Positions 6,480-13,288 of a DNA stretch of 17,150 nucleotides are shown piece by piece. The DNA is taken from contig CALGOL010000525.1 in the NCBI GenBank assembly GCA_937960755.1, positions 1 to 17,150 of the forward strand, in the 5' to 3' direction. The translations under genes were made by a program, and so were the position numbers. The notes under the pieces are model-generated. The model had not been told where the DNA came from. It was given only the letters and a program-made list of their open reading frames with translations, and did no database searches. Source of the DNA: an uncultured Azospirillum sp. GTDB taxonomy: Bacteria > Pseudomonadota > Alphaproteobacteria > Azospirillales > Azospirillaceae. Each line of letters begins with the position of its first letter. The stretch's first letter is position 1.

Positions 6480-7031
6480 ATGACCGCTCGCCTGATGGAT
6501 GAAATCGTCGATTTCTGGTTCGACGAAGCCTGCAAGCCCTATTGGTTCAACGCCCGCCCCACCTTCGACCAGCTTGTTCGCGACACCCTGCTGGAGCATT
6601 ACGAGCGCGCCGCCAACGGCGATTTCGATGACTGGGCGGACGACGTCGACGGGGCCCTGGCGTTGTGCATTCTGTTGGATCAGGCGCCGCGCAACTGTTT
6701 TCGTGGTCAGGCGCGGGCTTTCGCCACCGACGACAGGGCGCGCCAAGTGGCGATCAAGGCGCTGCGGGAAGGCTATGATCTCGAATGCGATGAGGATGAA
6801 AGGTTGTTCCTTTATCTGCCGTTCATGCATCATGAAGACATAGATAGTCAGGATGCTGCGGTTCGGTTGATCGCTGAGCGATGCCCAAAACCGGAAGCGG
6901 TGGATGCTGCGGCGCGGCATCGTGAAATTATCCTCCGATTCGGTCGCTTTCCGCATCGCAACATTGCGCTCAGCCGCGATACGACGCCGGACGAAGCTGC
7001 TTTCTTGCTTGAATCTAGCTCTTCATTCTAA
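6480..7031 (+). CDS. DUF924 family protein, 183 aa
   Basis: This is a soluble, helical protein of the DUF924 family, function unknown. Family hallmarks are present in order: EIVDFWFDEACKPYWF near the N-terminus, LALCILLDQAPRNCFRG (about residues 60-76), DERLFLYLPFMHHED (about 105-119), and the C-terminal HREIILRFGRFPHRN followed by DTTPDEAAFL. Length is typical (about 180-200 aa). A start five codons later at 6495 is possible, but only the ATG at 6480 has a GGAG upstream (6465-6468). It follows DUF29 copy 2 by 16 bp and is followed by a terminator-like hairpin, so it probably ends a three-gene unit. Nothing seen links its function to DUF29. Confidence 0.9.
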   Translation: MTARLMDEIVDFWFDEACKPYWFNARPTFDQLVRDTLLEHYERAANGDFDDWADDVDGALALCILLDQAPRNCFRGQARAFATDDRARQVAIKALREGYDLECDEDERLFLYLPFMHHEDIDSQDAAVRLIAERCPKPEAVDAAARHREIILRFGRFPHRNIALSRDTTPDEAAFLLESSSSF

Positions 7032-7060
7032 CCACAGAATAATGAAATTACCAGTTATGC

Positions 7061-7097
7061 AGAAAGGCGTCGTTTTTGCGGCGCCTTTTCTGTTTTA
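7061..7097 (+). terminator. Rho-independent terminator after the DUF924 gene
   Basis: AAAGGCGTCG (7063-7072) pairs with CGGCGCCTTT (7079-7088), 10 bp including one U-G pair, across a 6-nt loop. TCTGTTTT follows. It lies 30 bp past the DUF924 stop. Confidence 0.8.
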
Positions 7098-7335
7098 GGC
7101 CAACGAGTGCGACGGCATTTTATGAAAATGCAGTTTTTATTAGTGTCAAGTAGGATATTAGTATCAAATAGTTGGCATCCGTTGGAACGTCGTTTTAATA
7201 TGACCGCGAAGGGCACAGTTGGATTGCATTACAATTCAATGACAAGCAATGCCCGTAAATTGGGTCCTGGGGGAATCGCTCGCGGACGCGCGTCAAAAAA
7301 ATCAAGCGTCTGCGAAATAAAAGAAGGGTGCACGC
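7098..7335 (+). other. AT-rich leader region upstream of the Cache-domain gene
   Basis: No convincing gene is seen here. The region is clearly more AT-rich than its surroundings. It holds a second hairpin, GCATTTT-ATG-AAAATGC (7115-7131) followed by AGTTTTTATT; a promoter candidate at 7172-7201; and a 9-bp stem (7281-7289 with 7306-7314, one G-U pair) close to the ribosome binding site AGAAGGG (7322-7328). The likely transcript leader is more than 100 nt long, so structure-based control is possible. Confidence 0.5.
7172..7201 (+). promoter_or_regulatory. Candidate sigma-70-type promoter for the Cache-domain gene
   Basis: TTGGCA (7172-7177, five of six to consensus) is separated by 18 bp from TAATAT (7196-7201, four of six). 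It is the best such pair in the AT-rich stretch upstream of 7336 and implies a leader of roughly 130 nt. Confidence 0.4.
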
Positions 7336-7794
7336 ATGAATCTCCGTCTTTTCGCCGGTCTGACCGTGGTTGCGGCTTTGATGGGCGCTCCGGCCTTCGC
7401 CCAGGACGTCGGCACGCCGGCGGAAGCGCAGGCGTTGTCCGCCAAGGCGCTTGATCATCTCGCCAAGGCGGGGGTTGACGCGTTTAAGGACTTCAGCGAT
7501 CCGAAAGGCGCTTACGTTGATCGCGACCTTTATGTGTTCTGTCTCGACACGGAAGGGATCGTCACCGCGCACGGCGGCAACCCGGCGCTGGTGGGCAAGA
7601 GCCTGAAGGCGGTGAAGGACAGCGACGGCAAGGAATTCGTCGCTGAAATGCTGAAGGTCGGCGCCGCCGCCGGCACGGGGTGGGTGGACTATAAGTGGGC
7701 CAACCCCACCACCAAGAAAATTGAAGCCAAGTCTTCGTATGTCTCCAAGGTCGCCACTGGCGGCGTTTGCGGCGTCGGCGTCTACAAGAAATAA
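7336..7794 (+). CDS. Secreted solitary Cache-domain protein, 152 aa
   Basis: The protein has a clear signal peptide (residues 1-22, ending AFA before QDVG) and then a single Cache-type sensor domain with no membrane helix or output domain, so it should be a soluble periplasmic protein. Cache features are YVFCLDTEGIVTAHGGNPALVGKSL (about 66-90), KDSDGKEFVAEML (about 94-106), GTGWVDYKWANPTTKKIEAKSSYV (about 113-136), and the closing GVCGVGVYKK. Cache domains bind small ligands such as organic acids or amines; the ligand here cannot be told. Two cysteines (69 and 145) could form a disulfide. AGAAGGG precedes the start. It lies 112 bp before a chemoreceptor gene on the same strand, suggesting the two cooperate. 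Confidence 0.88.
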   Translation: MNLRLFAGLTVVAALMGAPAFAQDVGTPAEAQALSAKALDHLAKAGVDAFKDFSDPKGAYVDRDLYVFCLDTEGIVTAHGGNPALVGKSLKAVKDSDGKEFVAEMLKVGAAAGTGWVDYKWANPTTKKIEAKSSYVSKVATGGVCGVGVYKK

Positions 7795-7807
7795 TTGCGC
7801 CGAGACA

Positions 7808-7877
7808 TCCCCGGCCGTCCGTCTTTCAAGAACTGCGGCGATTCCGCCCGCTCTTAGTTTGAGCGGACGGTCGGGGA
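7808..7877 (+). repeat. Long inverted repeat between the Cache gene and the chemoreceptor gene
   Basis: TCCCCGGCCGTCCG (7808-7821) and CGGACGGTCGGGGA (7864-7877) are reverse complements except for one position that would form a G-U pair in RNA. The 42-nt loop contains a smaller GCGG-CGATT-CCGC hairpin. No T-tract follows the stem, so it is not a typical terminator. It ends 17 bp before the AAGGAG ribosome binding site of the chemoreceptor gene. Confidence 0.75.
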
Positions 7878-7906
7878 ACTTGCGCGCCCTCTTGAAGGAG
7901 GCTGAC

Positions 7907-9637
7907 ATGAATCTCGCCAATTGGCGCATTCTGCCAAAAGTGCTGCTATCGCCGGCCATCGCCGTCGCCTTGATTGCGGTGATCGCCGTGGTTGGCGGGC
8001 TGACAATGATGCGACAGAAGGAAAGCTTGCGGGTGCTCGGCGACGACGTCTTCGCCGATCAACGCGCCATTGCGGCGTTTCAGCTAGCCGTGACCAGCTA
8101 TCATGCGTCGCTTTACCGACTGAGCGGCTTCGCCGCCAACGTTAGCGACGCGGCGGCGCTGCAAAAGCGTATCGACGCCGCCCAGGCGGATTTTAAGAAG
8201 GTGGCGGCGGCGTTCGACCGAGTGCGCGGCGTGGCGCTATCGCCGGAATCCCTATCGGTGTTCGCCAAGTTGGCGGCTGGCGACAACGCGGCGGCGGTGA
8301 AAGCCGCGATAAAGGCGCGGTTGAAATCCTACGGCGACGCCACGGCGCAGTTTGTCGACATGCTGGGCATTGATTCCGCTACAGCCCTGATCTTCTTGGT
8401 CAACGCCGATCAGGAGTTTGATTTGCTGGCCGCGGCGGTGGCCGACATGGGCCGCGGCACGGAAAAGGTCAGCGACGCCGCCGGAGATTTCGCCATCGGC
8501 GAACTGGACCGCGCCATGTGGACCTTCATCGTGCTGGCGGCGATATCCGCCGCCGCGGCGCTGCTGGTCAGCATCGCCGTCGCCCACGCCATCAGCCGGC
8601 CGGTGGTGGCGCTGACCCAGTCCATGGGCCGGCTGGCGGAGGGCGACACCAGCATCGCCATTCCCGACGCCGACCGCCGCGACGAGATCGGCGCCATGGC
8701 GCAAGCGTTGCAAGTCTTCCGCGACCGCGCGGCCCGCCAGCACGCGCTCGAAGCTGCGCATGCCGATGAGGCCAAAGCTAAGGAGCGACGGGCGGAAACA
8801 GTGGATAAACTGATCGGCGAGTTCGGCGCCAAGGTCGGTCAGGCGTTGGGCGAGGTCACCTCGGCCGGGGCGGACATGCGCGCCGCGGCTGACCAGATGG
8901 CCGCCGTGGCCCATGAAACCACCCAGCAATCAAACGCCGTGGTCGCGGCGGCCGACGCCACCGCCGCCAACGTGCAGACCGTCGCCGCCGCGACGGAAGA
9001 GCTGTCGTGCTCGATCCAGTCGATCGGCGAGCGGGTGCGGCAATCCACCGTCATCGCCCGGCGGGCGGTGGATGGGGCGGAGCGCACCGGCGACAGCGTG
9101 CAGGAGCTTTCCGCCGCCGCCCACCGCATCGGTGAAGTGGTGGATCTGATCCAGCGCATCGCCAGTCAGACCAATCTGCTGGCGCTCAACGCCACCATTG
9201 AGGCGGCGCGGGCGGGGGAGGCCGGCAAGGGCTTCGCCGTCGTGGCGAATGAGGTGAAAAATCTCGCCAATCAGACCGGCAAAGCGACGGAGGACATCGC
9301 CGCGCAGGTGGACGCCATCCAGACCGCCAGTTCCGCCACGGTGGACGCCATCCACCAGATCACCGACGTCATCCGCGAGGTCAACGACATCTCGCTGGGG
9401 ATTTCGTCGGCGGTCGAACAGCAAATGGCGGCGACGCAGGAAATCGCCCGCAACGTTCAGCGCGCCGCCGGCGGGGCGCAGGACGTGTCTTCGGTGATCG
9501 GCGGGGTGTCGGCGGCGGCTGACAAGACCGGCGGCATGGCGAATTCGGTGCTGACCGCGGCTGGCCGGCTGTCCAGCCAAGCGGAGGCGTTGAAGGGGGA
9601 AGTGTCAGGCTTCTTGTCGGCGATACGGGCGGCGTAG
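7907..9637 (+). CDS. Methyl-accepting chemotaxis protein, 576 aa
   Basis: This is an inner-membrane chemoreceptor that signals to CheA/CheW. The order is: N-terminal membrane helix (about residues 12-32), a periplasmic helical region (about 33-204) resembling four-helix-bundle sensors more than a Cache fold, a second membrane helix (about 205-229), a HAMP domain (about 228-281, SRPVVALTQSMGRLAEGDTS), then the coiled-coil signalling domain. Its conserved hairpin tip is IEAARAGEAGKGFAVVA (431-447), preceded by ASQTNLLALNAT. There is no C-terminal CheR-binding pentapeptide. I chose the ATG at 7907, which has AAGGAG six bases upstream and gives the expected membrane helix at once. The gene ends with two adjacent TAG codons. 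It follows the secreted Cache gene. Confidence 0.95.
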   Translation: MNLANWRILPKVLLSPAIAVALIAVIAVVGGLTMMRQKESLRVLGDDVFADQRAIAAFQLAVTSYHASLYRLSGFAANVSDAAALQKRIDAAQADFKKVAAAFDRVRGVALSPESLSVFAKLAAGDNAAAVKAAIKARLKSYGDATAQFVDMLGIDSATALIFLVNADQEFDLLAAAVADMGRGTEKVSDAAGDFAIGELDRAMWTFIVLAAISAAAALLVSIAVAHAISRPVVALTQSMGRLAEGDTSIAIPDADRRDEIGAMAQALQVFRDRAARQHALEAAHADEAKAKERRAETVDKLIGEFGAKVGQALGEVTSAGADMRAAADQMAAVAHETTQQSNAVVAAADATAANVQTVAAATEELSCSIQSIGERVRQSTVIARRAVDGAERTGDSVQELSAAAHRIGEVVDLIQRIASQTNLLALNATIEAARAGEAGKGFAVVANEVKNLANQTGKATEDIAAQVDAIQTASSATVDAIHQITDVIREVNDISLGISSAVEQQMAATQEIARNVQRAAGGAQDVSSVIGGVSAAADKTGGMANSVLTAAGRLSSQAEALKGEVSGFLSAIRAA

Positions 9638-9680
9638 TAGGAAAGCGGCCGGAACGACAACGGCGGCGGGTGGTGTGAAA

Positions 9681-10592
9681 ATGACGGCGCAAGCTCTTGG
9701 ACCTGACGCCGCCGCCTTGCGCCGCCGCGCCACCGGCGTCGGCTCAATCGCCATCGTGCTATGGGCGACGCTCGCCATGGGGGCGGCGTCCACCGGCGAC
9801 ATTCCGGCGTTCCAGATGACCGCCATCACCTTTTTGGTGGCGGGCGTCTCCATCGCCATCACCGCCAAGCTGCTGGGCCGCGACCTCACCCCGGCGATCC
9901 GCCAGCCGCCGCTCGCCTGGGTTCTCGGCCTTACCGGCTATTTCGGCTATCATTTCTTTTATTTTCTGGCTTTCCGCCTGGCGCCGTCGGCGGCGGTGGA
10001 GGTCAATCTTATCAATTACCTGTGGCCGCTGTTCATCGTGCTGTTCGCTTCCATCGGGCGTGGGCTGGGGCGAGCGCAGTTCGTCGGCGCCGCCGCCGGT
10101 TTGATCGGCTGCTTCATCATCGTCGCCGGCAAAGGCGGCGGGGTGAATTTTTCCGCGGGTGATTTGCCGGGCTACGCTTCCGCTGCGGCCTGCGCCGTGT
10201 TGTGGGCGATATATTCGGTGGGGGCGGGGCGGTTCTGCGCCAACGTGCCGACCGAAGGGGTGATCGGCCATTGCTTCGGCACGGCGTTTCTGGCCGGGCT
10301 ATGTCATCTGGCGTTTGAGACCACCGTCGTTCCGTCGTCGGGGCAATTGCTGGCGGCGGGGCTGATGGGCTTTGGGCCGATGGGCGTGGCGTTTTATGTC
10401 TGGGATTACGGGGTGAAGCGCGGCGACGTGCAGACGCTGGGGGCGCTGTGCTACGCCGCGCCGCTGATGTCGACGCTGTTGCTGATCGGCGCCGGCATGG
10501 GGCAGGGCGGGGCCCATGTTTGGGCCGCCGCGCTGTTCATCGTCGGCGGCGCGGCTTTCGCCGGCCGCGACTTGTTGAAAAAGGGCGGTTAA
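9681..10592 (+). CDS. DMT-superfamily permease (EamA-type, YddG-like), 303 aa
   Basis: This is an inner-membrane transporter with about ten hydrophobic helices arranged as two EamA repeats (roughly residues 18-140 and 155-298). The marks LWATLAMGAAS near the start, SAAVEVNLINYLWPLFIVLF (about 107-126) and GALCYAAPLMSTLLL (about 257-271) are typical of metabolite exporters in this family; YddG exports aromatic amino acids, but the substrate here is not predictable. The ATG at 9681 or the GTG two codons earlier (9675) could be the start. No strong ribosome binding site is seen for either. It follows the chemoreceptor by 43 bp without a terminator. Its TAA stop interlocks with the rpoH stop on the other strand. 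Confidence 0.88.
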   Translation: MTAQALGPDAAALRRRATGVGSIAIVLWATLAMGAASTGDIPAFQMTAITFLVAGVSIAITAKLLGRDLTPAIRQPPLAWVLGLTGYFGYHFFYFLAFRLAPSAAVEVNLINYLWPLFIVLFASIGRGLGRAQFVGAAAGLIGCFIIVAGKGGGVNFSAGDLPGYASAAACAVLWAIYSVGAGRFCANVPTEGVIGHCFGTAFLAGLCHLAFETTVVPSSGQLLAAGLMGFGPMGVAFYVWDYGVKRGDVQTLGALCYAAPLMSTLLLIGAGMGQGGAHVWAAALFIVGGAAFAGRDLLKKGG

Positions 10593-11479
10593 GACGGCAG
10601 CAGTTTTTGCTCAAGGGCGGCGTTGCGCACCGCCTTTTGCAGCTTCTCAAACGCCCGCACTTCGATCTGGCGCACCCGTTCGCGGCTGATGCCGTATTTT
10701 TGCGACAGGTCTTCCAGCGTGGTGGGGTTGTCGCGCAGCCGGCGTTCCGCCAGAATGTCACGTTCGCGCTCGTTCAGACCCTTCATCGCGTCAACCAGCA
10801 ACTTGCGGCGCTTGCCGGATTCTTCCTGGTCGGCAAGCACGATTTCCTGATTGGCGCGCTCATCCTCCAACCAATCCTGCCACTCGCCTTCGCCGTCCAC
10901 CCGCAAGGGGGCGTTTAGCGAATGGTCGGGGCTGGCGAGGCGGCGGTTCATGTCCACCACCTCCTGTTCGCTGACGTCCAGCGTGGTGGCGATCTTGTTG
11001 ACATGCTCGGGCGAGAGGTCGCCGTCGTCGATGGCCTGCATCTGGCCTTTCAGCCGGCGCAGGTTGAAGAACAGCTTCTTTTGCGCCGCCGTCGTGCCGA
11101 TCTTCACCAGCGACCAGGAATGCAGGATGTATTCCTGTATGGCGGCGCGCACCCACCACATGGCGTAGGTGGCGAGGCGGAAGCCGCGGTCGGGCTCAAA
11201 CCGCTTGACCGCCTGCATCATGCCGACGTTGCCTTCGGAAATCAGTTCCGACAGCGGCAGGCCGTAGCCGCGGTAGCCCATGGCGATTTTGGCGACAAGG
11301 CGCAGATGGCTGGTGACGAGCTTATGCGCCGCTTTGGAATCGCCATGCTCGCGCCAAGCCTTGGCCAACATGAATTCTTCTTCCGGCTGAAGCATGGGAA
11401 AGCGCCGGATTTCCTGAAGGTAGCGCGAGAGGTTGCTCTCGGAACTCACCGCGGGAATGGTCGGCAGCGTCGTCGCCAT
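10589..11479 (-). CDS. rpoH: Heat-shock sigma factor RpoH (sigma-32), 296 aa
   Basis: The protein directs RNA polymerase to heat-shock promoters. It has region 1.2 (LSRYLQEIRRFPMLQPEEE), region 2 with the core-binding and -10-recognition segments (LVAKIAMGYRGYGLPLSELISEGNVGMMQAVKRFEPDRGFRLATYAMWWVRAAIQEYIL, residues 61-119), the RpoH-specific box QKKLFFNLR (133-141), and the region 4 helix-turn-helix (TLEDLSQKYGISRERVRQIEVRAFEKLQ, about 254-281). Length is typical for alphaproteobacterial RpoH. The start ATG has GGGGGA about nine bases upstream. The gene lies 102 bp downstream of rluD in the same direction, an arrangement common in alphaproteobacteria. The gap contains dyad structures that may be regulatory. 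Confidence 0.96.
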   Translation of the reverse strand: MATTLPTIPAVSSESNLSRYLQEIRRFPMLQPEEEFMLAKAWREHGDSKAAHKLVTSHLRLVAKIAMGYRGYGLPLSELISEGNVGMMQAVKRFEPDRGFRLATYAMWWVRAAIQEYILHSWSLVKIGTTAAQKKLFFNLRRLKGQMQAIDDGDLSPEHVNKIATTLDVSEQEVVDMNRRLASPDHSLNAPLRVDGEGEWQDWLEDERANQEIVLADQEESGKRRKLLVDAMKGLNERERDILAERRLRDNPTTLEDLSQKYGISRERVRQIEVRAFEKLQKAVRNAALEQKLLPS

Positions 11480-11504
11480 GTCTTAAATCCCCCTTGCCTT
11501 GTCG

Positions 11505-11533
11505 TCCGGCGCCGTCGATGGGCGCGCGCCGGA
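11505..11533 (-). promoter_or_regulatory. GC-rich hairpin in the rpoH leader
   Basis: TCCGGCGC (11505-11512) and GCGCCGGA (11526-11533) are perfect reverse complements separated by 13 nt. The hairpin lies 26 nt upstream of the rpoH start, just before the ribosome binding site. Its role is unknown; it could affect translation or act as part of an operator. Confidence 0.4.
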
Positions 11534-11549
11534 TATCTATATAGACACC

Positions 11550-11574
11550 ATACCAGACTTTTTTAGTGCGGTAT
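11550..11574. promoter_or_regulatory. Interrupted dyad between rluD and rpoH
   Basis: ATACC-AG-AC (11550-11558) faces GT-GC-GGTAT (11566-11574) across the AT-rich centre TTTTTTA, so seven of nine positions pair. It is close to a TATATAG sequence (11538-11544 region, minus-strand reading) that could be the rpoH -10 element. It lacks the GC stem plus U-tract of a terminator on the minus strand. Confidence 0.3.
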
Positions 11575-11581
11575 AGCTGCT

Positions 11582-12637
11582 TCAAATACGTTCTAAATTA
11601 GCGAGCAGATCAGCCATATCAGCAGTTGGTTCAGAAAAAAAAGTCATCGTCTCACCGGATGCCGGATGCCGGAAGGTTATTTTTACAGCATGTAGAGCTT
11701 GCCGAGGGAATTGGGCCAAAGCATGGCGGATGTCATCGGGCAGTTTGGCGGCGTACTGGCCGTTTTTGCGCGCCGCCCGGCCGTTGGCGTAAAGCGGATC
11801 GCCCACCACCGGATGACCGATATGCGCCAGATGCACCCTAATCTGGTGGGTGCGTCCGGTTTCCAGCGCGCATTCCACCCAGGCCAGCGACAGGCCGTAG
11901 CTTTTCACCACCCGATAGCGCGTCGCGGCGTGTTTGCCGCCGCCCATGACCACCGCCATTTTTTTGCGATCTGCGGTGGATCGGCCGATATTGGCCTCGA
12001 CACGCCCTTCTCGCGGGCTGGGCAGGCCCCAGACCAACGCGCGATAGGTGCGGCTGAGGGTGCGGTCGGCGAATTGCGCGGTCAGGCCCCAGTGCGCTCG
12101 GTCGGTCTTGGCGACCACCATCAAGCCGCTGGTGTCCTTGTCCAGGCGATGGACGATGCCGGGGCGGCGCACGCCGCCGACGCCCGACAGGCTGGCGCCG
12201 CAATGGTGCAGCAGTGCGTTGACCAGCGTGCCGTCTGGCGTTCCTGGCGCCGGGTGGGCGGCCATGCCGGGGGGCTTGTCCACCACCAGCAGGTCGTCGT
12301 CTTCGTAGATGATCGTAATCGGGATGTCTTGCGGGAGCGGTATCGCGGGTTCCGGCTGGGGAATCGCCACGTCGAACCGCCAGCCTGATTTGACCCGGGA
12401 CGAAGCGTCGGTTATGGTCCGCCCGTCGCGCGATATGGCGCCGCCCGCCAACAACGCTTGGACCCGTGAACGGGTCAGGTCGGGCTGGGCGTCGGCAAGC
12501 GCCTTGTCGAGCCGCAAGCCGTCAGCTTCGGGCGCAATGACGACGGTGCGGATTTCAGCCGGCTCGTCGGTCTCAATCGGTTCGCCGGTCAGGTCGGCGA
12601 GATCGTCGGAGTCGGCGGCGGCGTCTGGGTCGCGCAT
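11582..12637 (-). CDS. rluD: Large-subunit rRNA pseudouridine synthase, RluD type, 351 aa
   Basis: RluD converts uridines of helix 69 in 23S rRNA to pseudouridine. The protein has an acidic N-terminal extension (about residues 1-30), an S4 RNA-binding domain (about 38-95, LRLDKALADAQPDLTRSRVQALLAGGAISRDG), and the catalytic domain with RPGIVHRLDKDTSGLMVVAK; Asp166 is the expected catalytic residue. Later motifs TLSRTYRALVWG and LETGRTHQIRVHLAHIGHPVVGDPLY also fit. S4 plus this overall length fit RluD better than RluC, but the target is inferred from family. No strong ribosome binding site precedes the ATG at 12637. It is divergent from the DUF6476-like gene (51 bp) and upstream of rpoH. Confidence 0.93.
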   Translation of the reverse strand: MRDPDAAADSDDLADLTGEPIETDEPAEIRTVVIAPEADGLRLDKALADAQPDLTRSRVQALLAGGAISRDGRTITDASSRVKSGWRFDVAIPQPEPAIPLPQDIPITIIYEDDDLLVVDKPPGMAAHPAPGTPDGTLVNALLHHCGASLSGVGGVRRPGIVHRLDKDTSGLMVVAKTDRAHWGLTAQFADRTLSRTYRALVWGLPSPREGRVEANIGRSTADRKKMAVVMGGGKHAATRYRVVKSYGLSLAWVECALETGRTHQIRVHLAHIGHPVVGDPLYANGRAARKNGQYAAKLPDDIRHALAQFPRQALHAVKITFRHPASGETMTFFSEPTADMADLLANLERI

Positions 12638-12688
12638 GAATGTTACGTTCGCTTCGCTTTTGGATCATCAACAAGGGACTATAGCCCC

Positions 12689-13051
12689 GTGCGCTTTCTT
12701 AAGGCACTTGTGGTCGTCATGGGAGTGATGATCGTCGTCGGCGTCGCCATTTTGGTGATGGAGCTGGTCAAACGCGCCAACGACCCCGAGCGGACGGCGG
12801 AGCGCGCCGCCGAGAAGGCGGCTGAGAGGGCGGCGGTGTCGCTGTCGGCGGGCGGCAAGGGGGCGGCGCTGGATTTGCCGCAGGGCGCCCGTATCGGCGA
12901 AGTGCTGGCGGTGGGCTCGCGCCTTGTGGTCAAGGTGTCGTTGCCGCAGGGCGACGACCGGCTTTATCTGCTCGATCCGCGGCTGGGCGCCGCGTCGATG
13001 CTGCTGACCACCGGCGGGGTGGAACTGCTTGAAAACGCAATCAAGCCCTAG
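12689..13051 (+). CDS. DUF6476-like membrane-anchored protein, 120 aa
   Basis: This small protein has one N-terminal membrane helix (residues about 4-27, LKALVVVMGVMIVVGVAILVMELV), then a charged Ala/Glu/Arg helix (about 31-50), then a compact domain ending DDRLYLLDPRLGAASMLLTTGG. I associate this pattern and its position divergent from rluD with the alphaproteobacterial DUF6476 family; function is unknown. It uses a GTG start at 12689 with AAGGGA at 12673-12678. The stop codon directly abuts the stop of the convergent 78-aa gene. Confidence 0.8.
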   Translation: MRFLKALVVVMGVMIVVGVAILVMELVKRANDPERTAERAAEKAAERAAVSLSAGGKGAALDLPQGARIGEVLAVGSRLVVKVSLPQGDDRLYLLDPRLGAASMLLTTGGVELLENAIKP

Positions 13052-13288
13052 TTAAGCAGCATGCAGTTCGTGGAATTGCAGGTGCTTGGGCTTGCGGCCG
13101 CGGCGCTTGGGCGCGCTGAATTCGGTGTTCCGGCCGTCTTCGCCTTGCGCTTCGGCGCGCAGTTCCTGGGCGCAGCGCATCAGCAATTCGCGTTCCCGCA
13201 TGTCTTCGCGGTCGGTGACTTCCAGGCAAGACAGCTTGATCTCAACCAGATCCATCAGCGTGTCGATGCAGCGGCGCGACATGGTCAT
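13052..13288 (-). CDS. Hypothetical small basic-tailed protein, 78 aa
   Basis: I do not recognise a family. The ATG at 13288 has a strong AAGGGG ribosome binding site eight bases upstream. The N-terminal part looks helical (about residues 8-48, LMDLVEIKLSCLEVTDREDMRERELLMRCAQELRAEAQ); the C-terminal part is basic with KRRGRKPK (about 61-68), similar to an AT-hook core (RGRKP), and ends in LQFHELHAA. This suggests nucleic-acid or protein binding, but that is inference. Possible promoter elements upstream on the minus strand are TTGTTT and CATGAT, about 16 bp apart. It converges with the DUF6476-like gene with no bases between the stop codons. Confidence 0.72.
   Translation of the reverse strand: MTMSRRCIDTLMDLVEIKLSCLEVTDREDMRERELLMRCAQELRAEAQGEDGRNTEFSAPKRRGRKPKHLQFHELHAA

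Noticed and set aside
7107..7454. A 115-codon plus-strand frame reading into the Cache gene
   Set aside because: It crosses hairpins and a promoter-like element and then runs out of frame through the signal-peptide region of the Cache gene. No ribosome binding site is evident.
11486..11496. The 11-mer AATCCCCCTTG shared with 13309-13319, in both cases upstream of a minus-strand gene
   Set aside because: A match of this length is expected by chance in 17 kb, and both copies resemble purine-rich ribosome-binding sequence on the minus strand.
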